Source: Methanobacteriota archaeon
GTDB lineage: Archaea; Halobacteriota; Methanomicrobia; Methanomicrobiales; Methanocorpusculaceae
Assembly: GCA_023396065.1 (NCBI GenBank)
Contig: JAEWXF010000011.1
Coordinates: forward strand, 1-47,666
Reading direction: 5' to 3'
DNA: 47,666 nt
Part shown: positions 33,921 to 42,322 of the stretch, one piece after another
How the letters are laid out: the number at the start of each line of letters is the position of its first letter
Numbering within the stretch: position 1 is the first letter of the stretch
The notes under the pieces: generated by a model
Databases searched by the model: none
Seen by the model: the letters and a program-made list of their open reading frames with translations, nothing else
Told to the model about the DNA's origin: nothing
Position numbers and translations under genes: made by a program

Positions 33921-34604
33921 ATGTCTGAAGAAATACCTGTAGTAGAACTGGTTGATGTATACAAAGTCTACCACATGCCGGCAGGTGACGTTCACGCTCT
34001 GAACGGAGTGACCTTCTCTGTTATGCCGGGGGAGTTCGTTGCGATTATGGGACCGTCGGGTTCCGGAAAATCTACGCTGATGAACATGATCGGCTGCCTT
34101 GATGTCCCCAGTTCCGGCGATATGTATATCGACGGCCGCAGTGTCAAAGAGATGACCGATGATGAACTGACGATTCATCGCCGGGATCGGATCGGGTTTA
34201 TTTTTCAGAAGTTTAACCTGATCGGGCTGCTTACGGCATACGAAAATGTTGAGTATCCTATGATTCTGAAGTACGGGAAGCGGGATACTACAGGACGACC
34301 GAAGGAGCTTCTGGAGATGGTCGGGATTGATGAGCAGAAGATGACCCACACGCCGTTTGAGCTGTCCGGCGGTCAGCAGCAGCGCGTAGCCATTGCCCGC
34401 GCTCTGGTGAATGATCCGGCTCTCCTTCTCTGCGATGAGCCGACCGGAAATCTGGACTCGAAGATGAGTGAGCAGATCATGCATCTGCTGCAGGACCTCC
34501 ACAATCAGGGAAGAACAATTGTGATGGTGACTCACGATCCCAACACGGCAAAGTACGCCGACCGGAGAATCATCATCCGGGATGGAGAAATTGTGAATGA
34601 GTGA
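33921..34604 (+). CDS. ABC transporter ATP-binding protein, MacB/LolD type (227 aa)
   Basis: All ABC motifs are present: Walker A GPSGSGKST, the MacB-family IGFIFQKFNLI Q-loop, signature LSGGQQQRVAIARAL, Walker B LLLCDEPTGNLD and H-loop THD. The length is typical. MacB-type ATPases do not move solutes through the membrane themselves but drive conformational work on extracytoplasmic substrates. It overlaps the permease gene by 8 bases (ATGAGTGA). Confidence 0.92.
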   Translation: MSEEIPVVELVDVYKVYHMPAGDVHALNGVTFSVMPGEFVAIMGPSGSGKSTLMNMIGCLDVPSSGDMYIDGRSVKEMTDDELTIHRRDRIGFIFQKFNLIGLLTAYENVEYPMILKYGKRDTTGRPKELLEMVGIDEQKMTHTPFELSGGQQQRVAIARALVNDPALLLCDEPTGNLDSKMSEQIMHLLQDLHNQGRTIVMVTHDPNTAKYADRRIIIRDGEIVNE

Positions 34605-35826
34605 GGGGTCTGTTCTCCACAAAATTTTTTCTCCGATTATCTTTGAACTGTCGATGCGCAATCTGCGGCTGAACTTTCTCCGGTCGCTTCTGTCGATGAT
34701 CGGTATCATTATCGGTGTTGTTGCGATTACATCGATGGGAATGACGGGAGCTGCGTTTTCTTCGGAGATGACATCCCTGCTGTCCTCGTCCACGAACTCC
34801 CTGACGGTTACGTCGATTGAGGAGAAGATTGTAGACGGTCAGCCGGCTCACGGTTTGTCTTCGAAGGATCTGCGGAATATTGAGGTGGCGATTAAGTCGG
34901 TGACGCAGGATTATCAGCTGATTCCGATGTATCAGGGATATAAAACGGCAAAGACGAAGAGTGAGGAGTTCAGCGTCAGTATATACGGTCTGCGTCCGGG
35001 AGATATTCCGGAGATGGTGACAATTGAGGAGGGGAAAGTTCCCCGCGGGTCGGACGGGGTTCTGATCGGCCGTCAGCTTGCGGATGATCAGGATCTGAGA
35101 ATTGGCAGCAGGATTACGATGATGAATCGTGACGGGTCGACGACTGCTGTCCGGGTTGTCGGAATTATGGAAAACTCAGGGATGTCCCTGACGTTTTCTA
35201 CGGACAGTGCGATTGTCGGGACCAGTACCTGGTATGAGTCGATGGAGAATACGCACAAGCTGTACTCCAGTGCGATGGTTCTGACGGAGAATCTGGATAA
35301 TCTGGATCCGATTTCTGCGGCGATTGAAAAGAAGATGAACGGCCGTGCTGATCGTGATACGGATGATACGGTGCGGATTCTGGATGCACGCCAGCTTGCG
35401 GAGATGATGCAGCAGGCTATCGGTCAGATTTCCATTTTCATTATGGCAATCGGGGGTATTTCCCTGCTGGTTGCGGCGATTTCAATCTTTAATGTGATGC
35501 TGATGAGTGTGAATGAGCGTATCCGGGAGATTGGGATTCTCCGCAGTATCGGTACTCTGAGGGGTCAGGTGCTGCTGATGTTTCTGTATGAGTCGGCCAT
35601 TATCGGGTTCATTGGTGCGCTGATCGGCGGTGTTCTGAGTCTGGGAGGGGCGGCGCTGATTATCGGGCTGATGCTGCAGAATCTGAATGCGCTGTTTACG
35701 CTGCCGGTTCTGATCTATATTCCGTATGGTATTTGTATCGGGGTTGCGGTCTGTCTGCTGTCGGGTCTGTATCCGGCATGGAAGGCGGCAAATCTGAATC
35801 CAGTGGATGCACTGGCATCAGATTAA
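34597..35826 (+). CDS. MacB/FtsX-like ABC permease (409 aa)
   Basis: One membrane segment near residues 25-50 is followed by a ~200-residue extracytoplasmic MacB-PCD domain, then three membrane helices in an FtsX domain (residues ~275-405). The FtsX part shows the INVMLMSVNERIREIGILRSIG signature. With the ATPase and the CARDB protein it forms a mechanotransmission-type transporter that may export a peptide or lipid, or act in envelope maintenance. Substrate unknown. Confidence 0.9.
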   Translation: MSEGSVLHKIFSPIIFELSMRNLRLNFLRSLLSMIGIIIGVVAITSMGMTGAAFSSEMTSLLSSSTNSLTVTSIEEKIVDGQPAHGLSSKDLRNIEVAIKSVTQDYQLIPMYQGYKTAKTKSEEFSVSIYGLRPGDIPEMVTIEEGKVPRGSDGVLIGRQLADDQDLRIGSRITMMNRDGSTTAVRVVGIMENSGMSLTFSTDSAIVGTSTWYESMENTHKLYSSAMVLTENLDNLDPISAAIEKKMNGRADRDTDDTVRILDARQLAEMMQQAIGQISIFIMAIGGISLLVAAISIFNVMLMSVNERIREIGILRSIGTLRGQVLLMFLYESAIIGFIGALIGGVLSLGGAALIIGLMLQNLNALFTLPVLIYIPYGICIGVAVCLLSGLYPAWKAANLNPVDALASD

Positions 35827-35938
35827 TTTCATTTTTTCCAGGGGCTGGCGTGACTGTTTCATTCGTCCGGTTGGCGACGGCACGGTATGGATATTTTTCG
35901 GAAAGCAGATTTTGAAAAGAGATTCGCGCTATTTCCGA

Positions 35939-35991
35939 GGATAGGAGTACAGTTGACATCCACAACCCCGGAACCCCACTGTATTCTATCC
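35939..35991 (+). terminator. Stem-loop followed by a T-run after the ABC operon
   Basis: The stretch 35827-36158 has no clear gene. It holds GGATAG-GAGTACAGT (35939-35953), complementary with one bulge to ACTGTATTCTATCC (35978-35991), a stem of about 14 pairs with a 24-base loop, followed by CATTTTTTATTT. It looks like a terminator, about 110 bases after the permease stop, but could equally be the end of a small RNA. Confidence 0.4.
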
Positions 35992-36158
35992 TGCATTTTT
36001 TATTTATCTGTATTCAAATATATATGTTTCTTACAAGATCGTTAATGATATTCTTAAAGAAATCTGTTTGAAATACTCAGTACATCTCTCTCAGAGAGTC
36101 GACGAATAAAAAACAGTATGCTGTCTATTGACAGCGTTATGCCAAGGAAACTACCGTA

Positions 36159-36320
36159 TTACAGGAACAGATTCAGCAGGTAAATTACCACACCAACGAC
36201 TGCGACGACAACCAGAACAACTTTTGGGCTAATGTGGAGCGCTTTCCGGTTATCTGCATCGTAATATGTTACGAGACCTGCTGAGGAGCTCAGTCCCCTG
36301 CCCGACTTCTTTGATGCCAT
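36159..36320 (-). CDS. Preprotein translocase subunit Sec61-beta (SecG-like), 53 aa
   Basis: A very short gene that standard length limits miss. The product begins MASKKSGRGLSSSAGLVTYY, with the glycine/serine-rich cytosolic start of archaeal Sec61-beta, followed by KALHISPKVV and one membrane helix (VVLVVVAVVGVVIYLLNLFL) to the C-terminus. Size, order and the SSAGLVxYY core match the family, the small subunit of the SecYEG protein-export channel. The ATG is at 36318-36320. A TATA-like TTTTATAT 25-30 bases upstream suggests a leaderless message. Confidence 0.9.
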   Translation of the reverse strand: MASKKSGRGLSSSAGLVTYYDADNRKALHISPKVVLVVVAVVGVVIYLLNLFL

Positions 36321-36343
36321 ACCCTAATATGTTTCCACTCTAA

Positions 36344-36354
36344 CCATATAAAAG
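36344..36354. promoter_or_regulatory. Shared bidirectional TATA-like element
   Basis: CATATAAAAG reads as TATA on the plus strand (ATATAAAA) and on the minus strand (TTTTATAT). It is about 26 bases from the amidohydrolase ATG at 36377 and about 27 bases from the Sec61-beta ATG at 36320. Both genes would then be leaderless and share one TBP site. Confidence 0.5.
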
Positions 36355-36376
36355 AAGAGGACTCCCGGGAACTATC

Positions 36377-37420
36377 ATGACCACTGAAGAAGTATTGGGA
36401 CTTGCATTTTGCGGCAAGGATTTTACCCCGCAAAATGTATCCATCCTGATAGAAGACGGCATCATTCGCAGAATCAGGGAAAATCCGGAACCTGCGGATC
36501 AGTGGATATGTCCGGCGTTTTTCAACGCCCACACGCATATTGCAGATACCGTGGCGACTGATACCCCCGTGGAATCCCACACTCTGGCAGAACTGGTGGC
36601 CCCGCCGGACGGCATAAAACACCGTATTCTTCGTGCCACTTCCCCCGCCGACCTCGTCCGCGCCATGCGGGACTCCATGCGGTATATGGCACGAACCGGT
36701 ACCGCGGCGTTCGCGGATTTTCGGGAAGGAGGTGTGGATGGTGTGTCTCTCCTCCGGAAAGCGCAGATCCCGGATATTTGTCCGGTGATTCTGGGACGTG
36801 ATGGCGGTGAGCTTGCAGGAGACGGTCTGGGCCTGAGCAGTGCCAAACACGCTGAACAGGATGCCGAAGTTGTGGCTGCTGCCCGGAAGTGCGGGAAGTT
36901 TGTTGCTGTGCATGCCGGGGAAGCCGGGACGGCTGATATTGAGGCGGCATTTGCCCTTGAGCCGGATTTCATTATCCATGCGACCCATTTTGCGCGGGGG
37001 CATATCCGGATGGCAGCGGACCGGGATATTCCCCTTGTTCTGTGTCCCCGGTCTAACTGGATTCTCGGGGGAACGGATAGTGCTTCGCGTCCGCCGGTAC
37101 GGGCTATGCTGGATGCCGGGTGTACGCTCTGGCTGGGAACGGATAATGTCATGTTTGTCCCCCCGGACATGCTGGCGGAATGCAGTTTTCTGCGAACTCT
37201 CTACAAAACAACTCCGGAAGAGACGCTTCATATGGCAACCGGAGGTTTTTCACTTCTTCATCAGTCAGGTTTCATTGAGGAGGGGTCTCCTGCAAATCTC
37301 CTCTGTATCGATCCGGGAACAAACGTTGTATGGACGCAGAATCCTGCACTCACGCTCATATACAGGACTCCCGCCTCGTCTATCCGGCGAATACTTTTTA
37401 ATCTTGCGAAACTACAGTAA
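36377..37420 (+). CDS. Amidohydrolase/deaminase family protein (347 aa)
   Basis: A metal-dependent TIM-barrel hydrolase: HxH in FFNAHTHIADT (H52, H54), a His in VAVHAGEAGT (H179), another His in IIHATHF (H201/H204) and an Asp in WLGTDN (D256), in the usual order. The Glu after H179 (HAGE) is as in cytosine and adenosine deaminases, so a purine or pyrimidine derivative or methylthioadenosine is a likely substrate. It may salvage nucleosides. Followed after 8 bases by the universal stress gene. Confidence 0.8.
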   Translation: MTTEEVLGLAFCGKDFTPQNVSILIEDGIIRRIRENPEPADQWICPAFFNAHTHIADTVATDTPVESHTLAELVAPPDGIKHRILRATSPADLVRAMRDSMRYMARTGTAAFADFREGGVDGVSLLRKAQIPDICPVILGRDGGELAGDGLGLSSAKHAEQDAEVVAAARKCGKFVAVHAGEAGTADIEAAFALEPDFIIHATHFARGHIRMAADRDIPLVLCPRSNWILGGTDSASRPPVRAMLDAGCTLWLGTDNVMFVPPDMLAECSFLRTLYKTTPEETLHMATGGFSLLHQSGFIEEGSPANLLCIDPGTNVVWTQNPALTLIYRTPASSIRRILFNLAKLQ

Positions 37421-37428
37421 CAGTACGT

Positions 37429-37845
37429 ATGTTTTCTCGTATACTTGTAGGCTTGGACGGGTCGGAGATCAGTAGGACAGCGTTTACCCGCGCTGTTGAG
37501 TTTGCAAAGCAGGACAACGCGGAACTGCATGCAGTTGTTGTTGTTACTCCGCTGCACAGCAGGAATCATGGGAATGATGCTCTGCTCACAAAATCCGAAT
37601 CGGATGCACGCTCTCTTCTGGATGAGCTTGAGCAGGTTGCAAAGGAACATGAGGTTTCCTATAGTTCCCATCTCGCGTCCGGAAGCCCGGGTGAAATTAT
37701 TCTTGAGACAGGTGAAAAGATCGGTGCTGATTTGATTGTAGTTGGTTCGCTGGGTAAAACTCACATGGAACGGATTCTTCTTGGAAGTGTCTCCGCATAC
37801 GTGACGAAGTACGGAACAACCAACATTGTTGTTATCAGGAACTGA
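37429..37845 (+). CDS. Universal stress protein, UspA family (138 aa)
   Basis: A single Usp domain: N-terminal strand and GLDGSE loop (residues ~8-13), a middle LASGSPGEII strand/helix and the ATP-binding VVGSLGKTHMERILLGSVS segment (G2xG9xG pattern) near the C-terminus, ending in NIVVIRN. Such proteins bind ATP and are induced under stress. It starts 8 bases after the amidohydrolase stop and is probably co-transcribed. Confidence 0.9.
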   Translation: MFSRILVGLDGSEISRTAFTRAVEFAKQDNAELHAVVVVTPLHSRNHGNDALLTKSESDARSLLDELEQVAKEHEVSYSSHLASGSPGEIILETGEKIGADLIVVGSLGKTHMERILLGSVSAYVTKYGTTNIVVIRN

Positions 37846-38210
37846 TCCTCACTTTCCATGAGATTGTTCCTCGATCATTTGTCTCTCCTCTCCTGAGGTC
37901 AGGATACTGTCTCCCCCTATATATTCATCCGTAACGGGTACATCCACATTCATGGAAAAGATACCTCCAAGAATTATCTTTTCAGTTCCCCGGAATATCT
38001 GCGCGTTTTTTCTGCGCAGGGTATATTTTCATATTTTTGAGAAAACTTCAAACTCTTTCAAAATATCTTCTCTTTCTCTCTAGGATATGTTCCCTAGTTT
38101 TGTGAAAATTTCCACAAAATTCTCCGTATTCATGATTTTTTTCCGGACAAGAAATGCTTTCGTCCCGGAACAGAAGATTGATGTGCTTACCGTGCTAATG
38201 ATTAGCACAC
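37846..38210. other. Leader region of the aromatic operon, with several hairpins
   Basis: No strong gene is seen over 365 bases. Contents: CTGCGCG-TTTTTTC-TGCGCAG stem-loop (around 38000-38020), the inverted repeat TTTTGTG (38098-38104) / CACAAAA (38113-38119), and a possible 43-residue Phe-rich ORF (37952-38083). The perfect palindrome at 38192-38208 ends the region. The concentration of structure just before a biosynthetic operon suggests control of the operon. Confidence 0.4.
38192..38208. promoter_or_regulatory. Perfect palindrome 2 bases before the aromatic operon start
   Basis: GTGCTAAT-G-ATTAGCAC: 8-base arms, one central base, no mismatch. It ends two bases before the ATG at 38211, which has no ribosome site in view. 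It could be an operator for an aromatic-responsive regulator or a hairpin at the 5' end of the message. The half-site GTGCTAAT does not match the TGTACA box recalled for methanogen TrpY. Confidence 0.55.
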
Positions 38211-39005
38211 ATGTTCGGAAAACAAATCCGTATGGAACGCATTGTCGACCGCAGTTCGCGGCGAGCAGTTATCGTACCGTTGGATCACGGTATCTCTATG
38301 GGCCCCATCCCCGGCCTGTTCGATATGCCGGATACCATTGACAAAATCTCCCGGGGCGGCGCAACCGCAGTCCTCATGCACAAAGGCATGGTGCCCTACG
38401 GTCACCGTACCTCCGGAAAAGATATCGGTTTAATCGTTCACCTTTCCGCAGGCACCGGTCTCGGCGGCGATCCGAACTCCAAAGTGATCGTCACAACCGT
38501 CGAAGAAGCCTTAACCCTGGGCGCAGATGCGGTCTCGATTCATATCAATCTCGGTGCTGATACCGAACCCGATATGATCCGCAGTGCCGGAGAAATCTCC
38601 CGCAAATGCCAGCAGTGGGGCATGCCGCTTCTCGCTATGGTGTACCCGCGCGGCAAAAACGTCAAAGACCCCTTCGATGTAGACGCCCTCAAAACCTGTG
38701 CCCGTGTTGCCGCAGAGCTTGGAGCTGATCTTGTGAAGACCAGCTACACCGGCGATATCGATACCTTCCATGAAGTTGTCCGCGGTGCTCAGATTCCGGT
38801 GGTTATCGCCGGCGGACCCAAGATGAGTTCTGACATGGAAATGCTCCAGATGGTGCGCGATTCGCTGGACGCCGGGGGATGCGGCGTTTCCATCGGAAGA
38901 AACATCTTCCAGCACAAAGACATCATCGGAATCACCTCAGCAGTCTCTGACATCGTTCTCCGCGATGCAAGTGTAGACGCAGCAGCAAAGCATCTCAAAC
39001 GGTGA
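38211..39005 (+). CDS. 2-amino-3,7-dideoxy-D-threo-hept-6-ulosonate (ADH) synthase
   Basis: A class-I aldolase-like enzyme (264 aa) that makes the first archaeal precursor of aromatic amino acids and p-aminobenzoate, replacing DAHP synthase. The start MFGKQIRMERI and the first-strand VPLDHGISMGPIPGL match the family, and the Schiff-base Lys is in LVKTSYTGD (residues ~175-183). Later GGPKMSSD and GVSIGRNIFQ bind phosphate. It is first in the operon and 7 bases before dehydroquinate synthase II. Confidence 0.93.
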   Translation: MFGKQIRMERIVDRSSRRAVIVPLDHGISMGPIPGLFDMPDTIDKISRGGATAVLMHKGMVPYGHRTSGKDIGLIVHLSAGTGLGGDPNSKVIVTTVEEALTLGADAVSIHINLGADTEPDMIRSAGEISRKCQQWGMPLLAMVYPRGKNVKDPFDVDALKTCARVAAELGADLVKTSYTGDIDTFHEVVRGAQIPVVIAGGPKMSSDMEMLQMVRDSLDAGGCGVSIGRNIFQHKDIIGITSAVSDIVLRDASVDAAAKHLKR

Positions 39006-39012
39006 TTCTGCC

Positions 39013-40050
39013 ATGTCTCCAACACTTCCTCCGGTCCTGATCCGTGCTGATCTTCCTGCCTCCTACGACGAACGGAAACTCCTCGTTGCCGCCGCACTGG
39101 AAGCCGGTTATACCGCAATAATTCTGCGCCCGGAAGACGAATCCCTGTATCACCTCGGCAGATATAGTCCAATAACAGCCGAGGGGAAAACCCTCACGCA
39201 TGCAGGAGAGCGTATCGGCGCTCTCCTGCATCTTGCGGGTGCAGAGGATATGGAGGAAGCGTACAGCCTGAAAAATTCTGTTCCATACCTTGTAATCGCA
39301 CCGGAAAACTGGAAAGTTATTCCGCTGGAAAATCTTATCTCCCGGTTCCAGACCTCAGACACCCGCGTATATGTCTGCGTCCGGACGCCCGAAGAGGCCC
39401 GTCTCGCCTTTCAGACCATGGAGGTCGGCTGCGACGGGATTGTAATCACCCCAAAAACCCCGGCTGACCTCGCTGCCTTTGCCGGCATCAGCAAAACCGG
39501 ATATCCGGATACAATCCTTGAATCTGCGGAGATTACGCAGATAACTAACCTCTCCCTCGGTGACCGCGTATGTATCGATACCTGTTCACTCCTTGAACCG
39601 GGAGAAGGGATGCTGATCGGCTCCCAGTCCTCGTGCCTGTTCCTGATCTGTTCGGAAAGCTTCGAGAGTGAGTATGTCAACTCCCGGCCGTTCCGCGTGA
39701 ATGCAGGAGCCGTTCACTCGTATATCCTCTGTCCGGACGGCACGACAAAGTATCTCTCGGAGATTGCGGCGGGCAGTGAACTGCTGTCCCGCAGACCTGA
39801 CGGAACCCTGCGGACTGTTAATGTGGGCAGGGTAAAGATTGAAGTCCGGCCCATGCTCTATGTTGAAGCCCGTGTGGGGGATAAAACTTACTCGGTTGTC
39901 GTGCAAAATGCCGAAACGATTCGTATGGGAACGCCGGACGGTGCCGTCTCCGTTGCGGATCTTGCCGTTGGTGATACCGTTCTGGTCCGGCGGGAAACCG
40001 GAGGCCGCCACTTCGGCCATGCTATGGCGGAAACTATCTGCGAAAAATGA
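39013..40050 (+). CDS. 3-dehydroquinate synthase II
   Basis: Archaeal-type dehydroquinate synthase (345 aa), which converts the ADH product to 3-dehydroquinate by an NAD-dependent oxidative deamination, unrelated to bacterial AroB. It contains the usual GDRVCIDTCSLLEPGEGMLIG block (residues ~178-198), a SEYVNSRPFRVNAGAVHSYI block and the C-terminal VVVQNAETIRMGTPDG. The second gene of the pathway, overlapping the AroDE fusion by ATGA. Confidence 0.93.
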   Translation: MSPTLPPVLIRADLPASYDERKLLVAAALEAGYTAIILRPEDESLYHLGRYSPITAEGKTLTHAGERIGALLHLAGAEDMEEAYSLKNSVPYLVIAPENWKVIPLENLISRFQTSDTRVYVCVRTPEEARLAFQTMEVGCDGIVITPKTPADLAAFAGISKTGYPDTILESAEITQITNLSLGDRVCIDTCSLLEPGEGMLIGSQSSCLFLICSESFESEYVNSRPFRVNAGAVHSYILCPDGTTKYLSEIAAGSELLSRRPDGTLRTVNVGRVKIEVRPMLYVEARVGDKTYSVVVQNAETIRMGTPDGAVSVADLAVGDTVLVRRETGGRHFGHAMAETICEK

Positions 40051-41468
40051 CGGCAAAATGTTGTGTGATCGTTGCAAAAACGCCGGACGAGGCATCCGCA
40101 TCTGCGGCGGATGCTATCCGGCGCGGAGCCGAAGTACTGGAGTTCCGGCTGGATTCCCTGACCCGGATCCCGGACGATCTTTCCTTTCTGAAAACTGCGG
40201 TTCCCGCGATTGCCACTCTCCGGTGTGAAACCGGGGAGGCCGGACGGGAACCGGTTTTTACCCGGGCACTCGCCGCGGGTGCCGCGTGGATTGATATTGA
40301 GTCCGACTCTGTTCTCCGGGACCGGTTCCCCAAAGAGTCGGTGATCTGTTCCTATCATGATTTTGCGGGTACGCCCGCCACGGAGGAGATTCTCGCAATC
40401 TTCGCCGATCTCCGATCTTCCGGACTGCCGAAAGCCGCGTTCATGGTTCGGGGTCCGGCAGATCTCATCTCTCTCCGGCATGCATCAGACGTTCTCAAAC
40501 AGAACGGCACACCGTTTATTCTCATCGGCATGGGTCCCTGCGGGGAGATTACCCGTATCCGTGCTGCGGATCTCGGCTCCTTTCTGACATACTGCGCCCT
40601 TACGCCGGAACATGCTTCTGCTCCGGGTCAGATAACCCTGGACGAAGCCGTGCGGCTCGGTGACAATCCGGTAGTAACTGCTATCACCGGCTGGCCGCTG
40701 ACGCATACCTTCTCACCCGGGATTCACAATGCTGCGTTCCGGGCAGCCGGGATTTCGGGCCGGTACGTGAAAGTTCCCTCCAGTCCCGAGGAACTGTCAT
40801 GTATTCCGGAGATTCTGGAGCTGTACCGAATCAGCGGCATGAACGTCACCATTCCGCATAAAGAAACCATCATCCCGCTTCTGAACGCCATCGGCCCGGC
40901 TGCCGCGGCTGCCGGTGCAGTAAACACGATCCACACTTTCGGAGGACTGACCGGATACAATACCGACATTCTCGGAATCGCGGCATCCCTGAAAGGAGCC
41001 GGAGCAGAACCGGCCGGTGCCCGGACACTGGTTATCGGCGCCGGAGGAGCTGCCCGTGCGGCTGTTGCCTGGCTGACCTCCGTGGGAGCGGATGTTTTCA
41101 TTACAAACCGGACATTTGCCCGTGCGGAAACGCTGGCCCGGGAGTTTGGTGCGCATGCAGTGCCCCGTGAGGAGCTGCGGCCCGGATGGGATATCATTCT
41201 CAATGCAACGCCCGCGGGCATGAACGGCTTTGAGATCACGTCGCCGGTTCCGGAGACGATCTTTTCTCCGGGCACGGTTGTCATGGATATGATCTATGAC
41301 CCGGAAACCACTCCGCTTCTTCGTGCTGCACGAATAGCCGGAGTAAAAACGCTGATCAGCGGAAAAACCATGCTGATCGAACAGGCCGCAGCGTCGTTTG
41401 CCCTCTGGACCGGGACCGGACCGGACCGTGCGGTCATGACACAGGCTTTTGAGGAACGAACCACATGA
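40047..41468 (+). CDS. Bifunctional 3-dehydroquinate dehydratase/shikimate dehydrogenase
   Basis: A fusion (473 aa). Residues 1-~205 are type I dehydroquinase: EFRLD (32-36), His 104 in SYHDF, the Schiff-base Lys 129 and SAPGQ (191-195). Residues ~210-473 are shikimate dehydrogenase: a GWPLTHTFSP start with HTFSP (220-224) in place of the usual HSLSP, Lys 272 in IPHKE, Asp 307 in GYNTD and the NADP loop GAGGAA (331-336). Most archaea keep these genes separate. It makes shikimate from dehydroquinate. Confidence 0.92.
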   Translation: MTAKCCVIVAKTPDEASASAADAIRRGAEVLEFRLDSLTRIPDDLSFLKTAVPAIATLRCETGEAGREPVFTRALAAGAAWIDIESDSVLRDRFPKESVICSYHDFAGTPATEEILAIFADLRSSGLPKAAFMVRGPADLISLRHASDVLKQNGTPFILIGMGPCGEITRIRAADLGSFLTYCALTPEHASAPGQITLDEAVRLGDNPVVTAITGWPLTHTFSPGIHNAAFRAAGISGRYVKVPSSPEELSCIPEILELYRISGMNVTIPHKETIIPLLNAIGPAAAAAGAVNTIHTFGGLTGYNTDILGIAASLKGAGAEPAGARTLVIGAGGAARAAVAWLTSVGADVFITNRTFARAETLAREFGAHAVPREELRPGWDIILNATPAGMNGFEITSPVPETIFSPGTVVMDMIYDPETTPLLRAARIAGVKTLISGKTMLIEQAAASFALWTGTGPDRAVMTQAFEERTT

Positions 41469-42322
41469 ACTACACTGGTCACGGAGTGTCCTACGGGGCA
41501 CTTTCCGTCATAAATGCCATCGCAATGGGAAAAGGAGCCGCATTCGGCATTGATCTCAAGACCGAGGCGGTTGTTGAGCTTACCCCGGAGCCGGAGTTTA
41601 CGGTGACCATTGACGGCCACCCAACAGAAGACTCCCGGCTTGCCCGCTACTCAGTTGAGGCACTGCTTGCCCGGTATCCGGAGACGGAACTGCGGGGAGC
41701 ATGTATCACCACGACCTCCAATATTCCGATATCGCAGGGACTGAAAAGCAGCAGTGCTGCGACAAACGCTATACTTTCCGCGACCGCCGACGCGCTCGGA
41801 GTCCGTGTCGACCCGCTGGAGATCGGGCGAATCGGTGCGGAAACAGCGATTGCTGCGGGAGTCAGCATCACGGGAACGTTCGATGACGCATGTGCCTGTA
41901 TGCTGGGCGGTCTGGTCTTTACCGACAATCCGAAACGGGAACTCCTGCTCCGCCGCCCGATGCCGAAAGGGTACATTGCGGTTGTGCATCTTCCGTCGTA
42001 TCAGATCAGGAAACCCTCGTTTCCCAAGGAACGCATGCGGGAGATGCGGGATCTGGTTACCGCGGCATATGATCTGGCAGTGGAAGGGGATGTCTTTTCT
42101 GCGATGTATGCTAACGGAAAATGTACCTGTGATGCCCTTGGCATTTCGCCGGAGATTGCGGATCATGCGTTATCCTGCGGTGCTGCAGCGGCCGGTCTTT
42201 CCGGAACCGGTCCCGCTACCGGGATTCTGGTTCCGCAGGACGAACTTGATATATTCCTCGACCGGTTCGGTCGTGAGGATGTCATCATTGCAAACATCAG
42301 AAACGGCGTGGAGAACCTATGA
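41465..42322 (+). CDS. Archaeal shikimate kinase (GHMP family)
   Basis: Archaeal GHMP-type shikimate kinase (285 aa), unrelated to bacterial AroK. Motif 2 is GLKSSSAATNAILSA (residues ~92-106), the phosphate loop of GHMP kinases; SGTGPATG (~253-260) is the third motif. It phosphorylates shikimate with ATP. It overlaps the fusion gene upstream and aroA downstream by ATGA, consistent with its position in the pathway. Confidence 0.92.
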   Translation: MNYTGHGVSYGALSVINAIAMGKGAAFGIDLKTEAVVELTPEPEFTVTIDGHPTEDSRLARYSVEALLARYPETELRGACITTTSNIPISQGLKSSSAATNAILSATADALGVRVDPLEIGRIGAETAIAAGVSITGTFDDACACMLGGLVFTDNPKRELLLRRPMPKGYIAVVHLPSYQIRKPSFPKERMREMRDLVTAAYDLAVEGDVFSAMYANGKCTCDALGISPEIADHALSCGAAAAGLSGTGPATGILVPQDELDIFLDRFGREDVIIANIRNGVENL

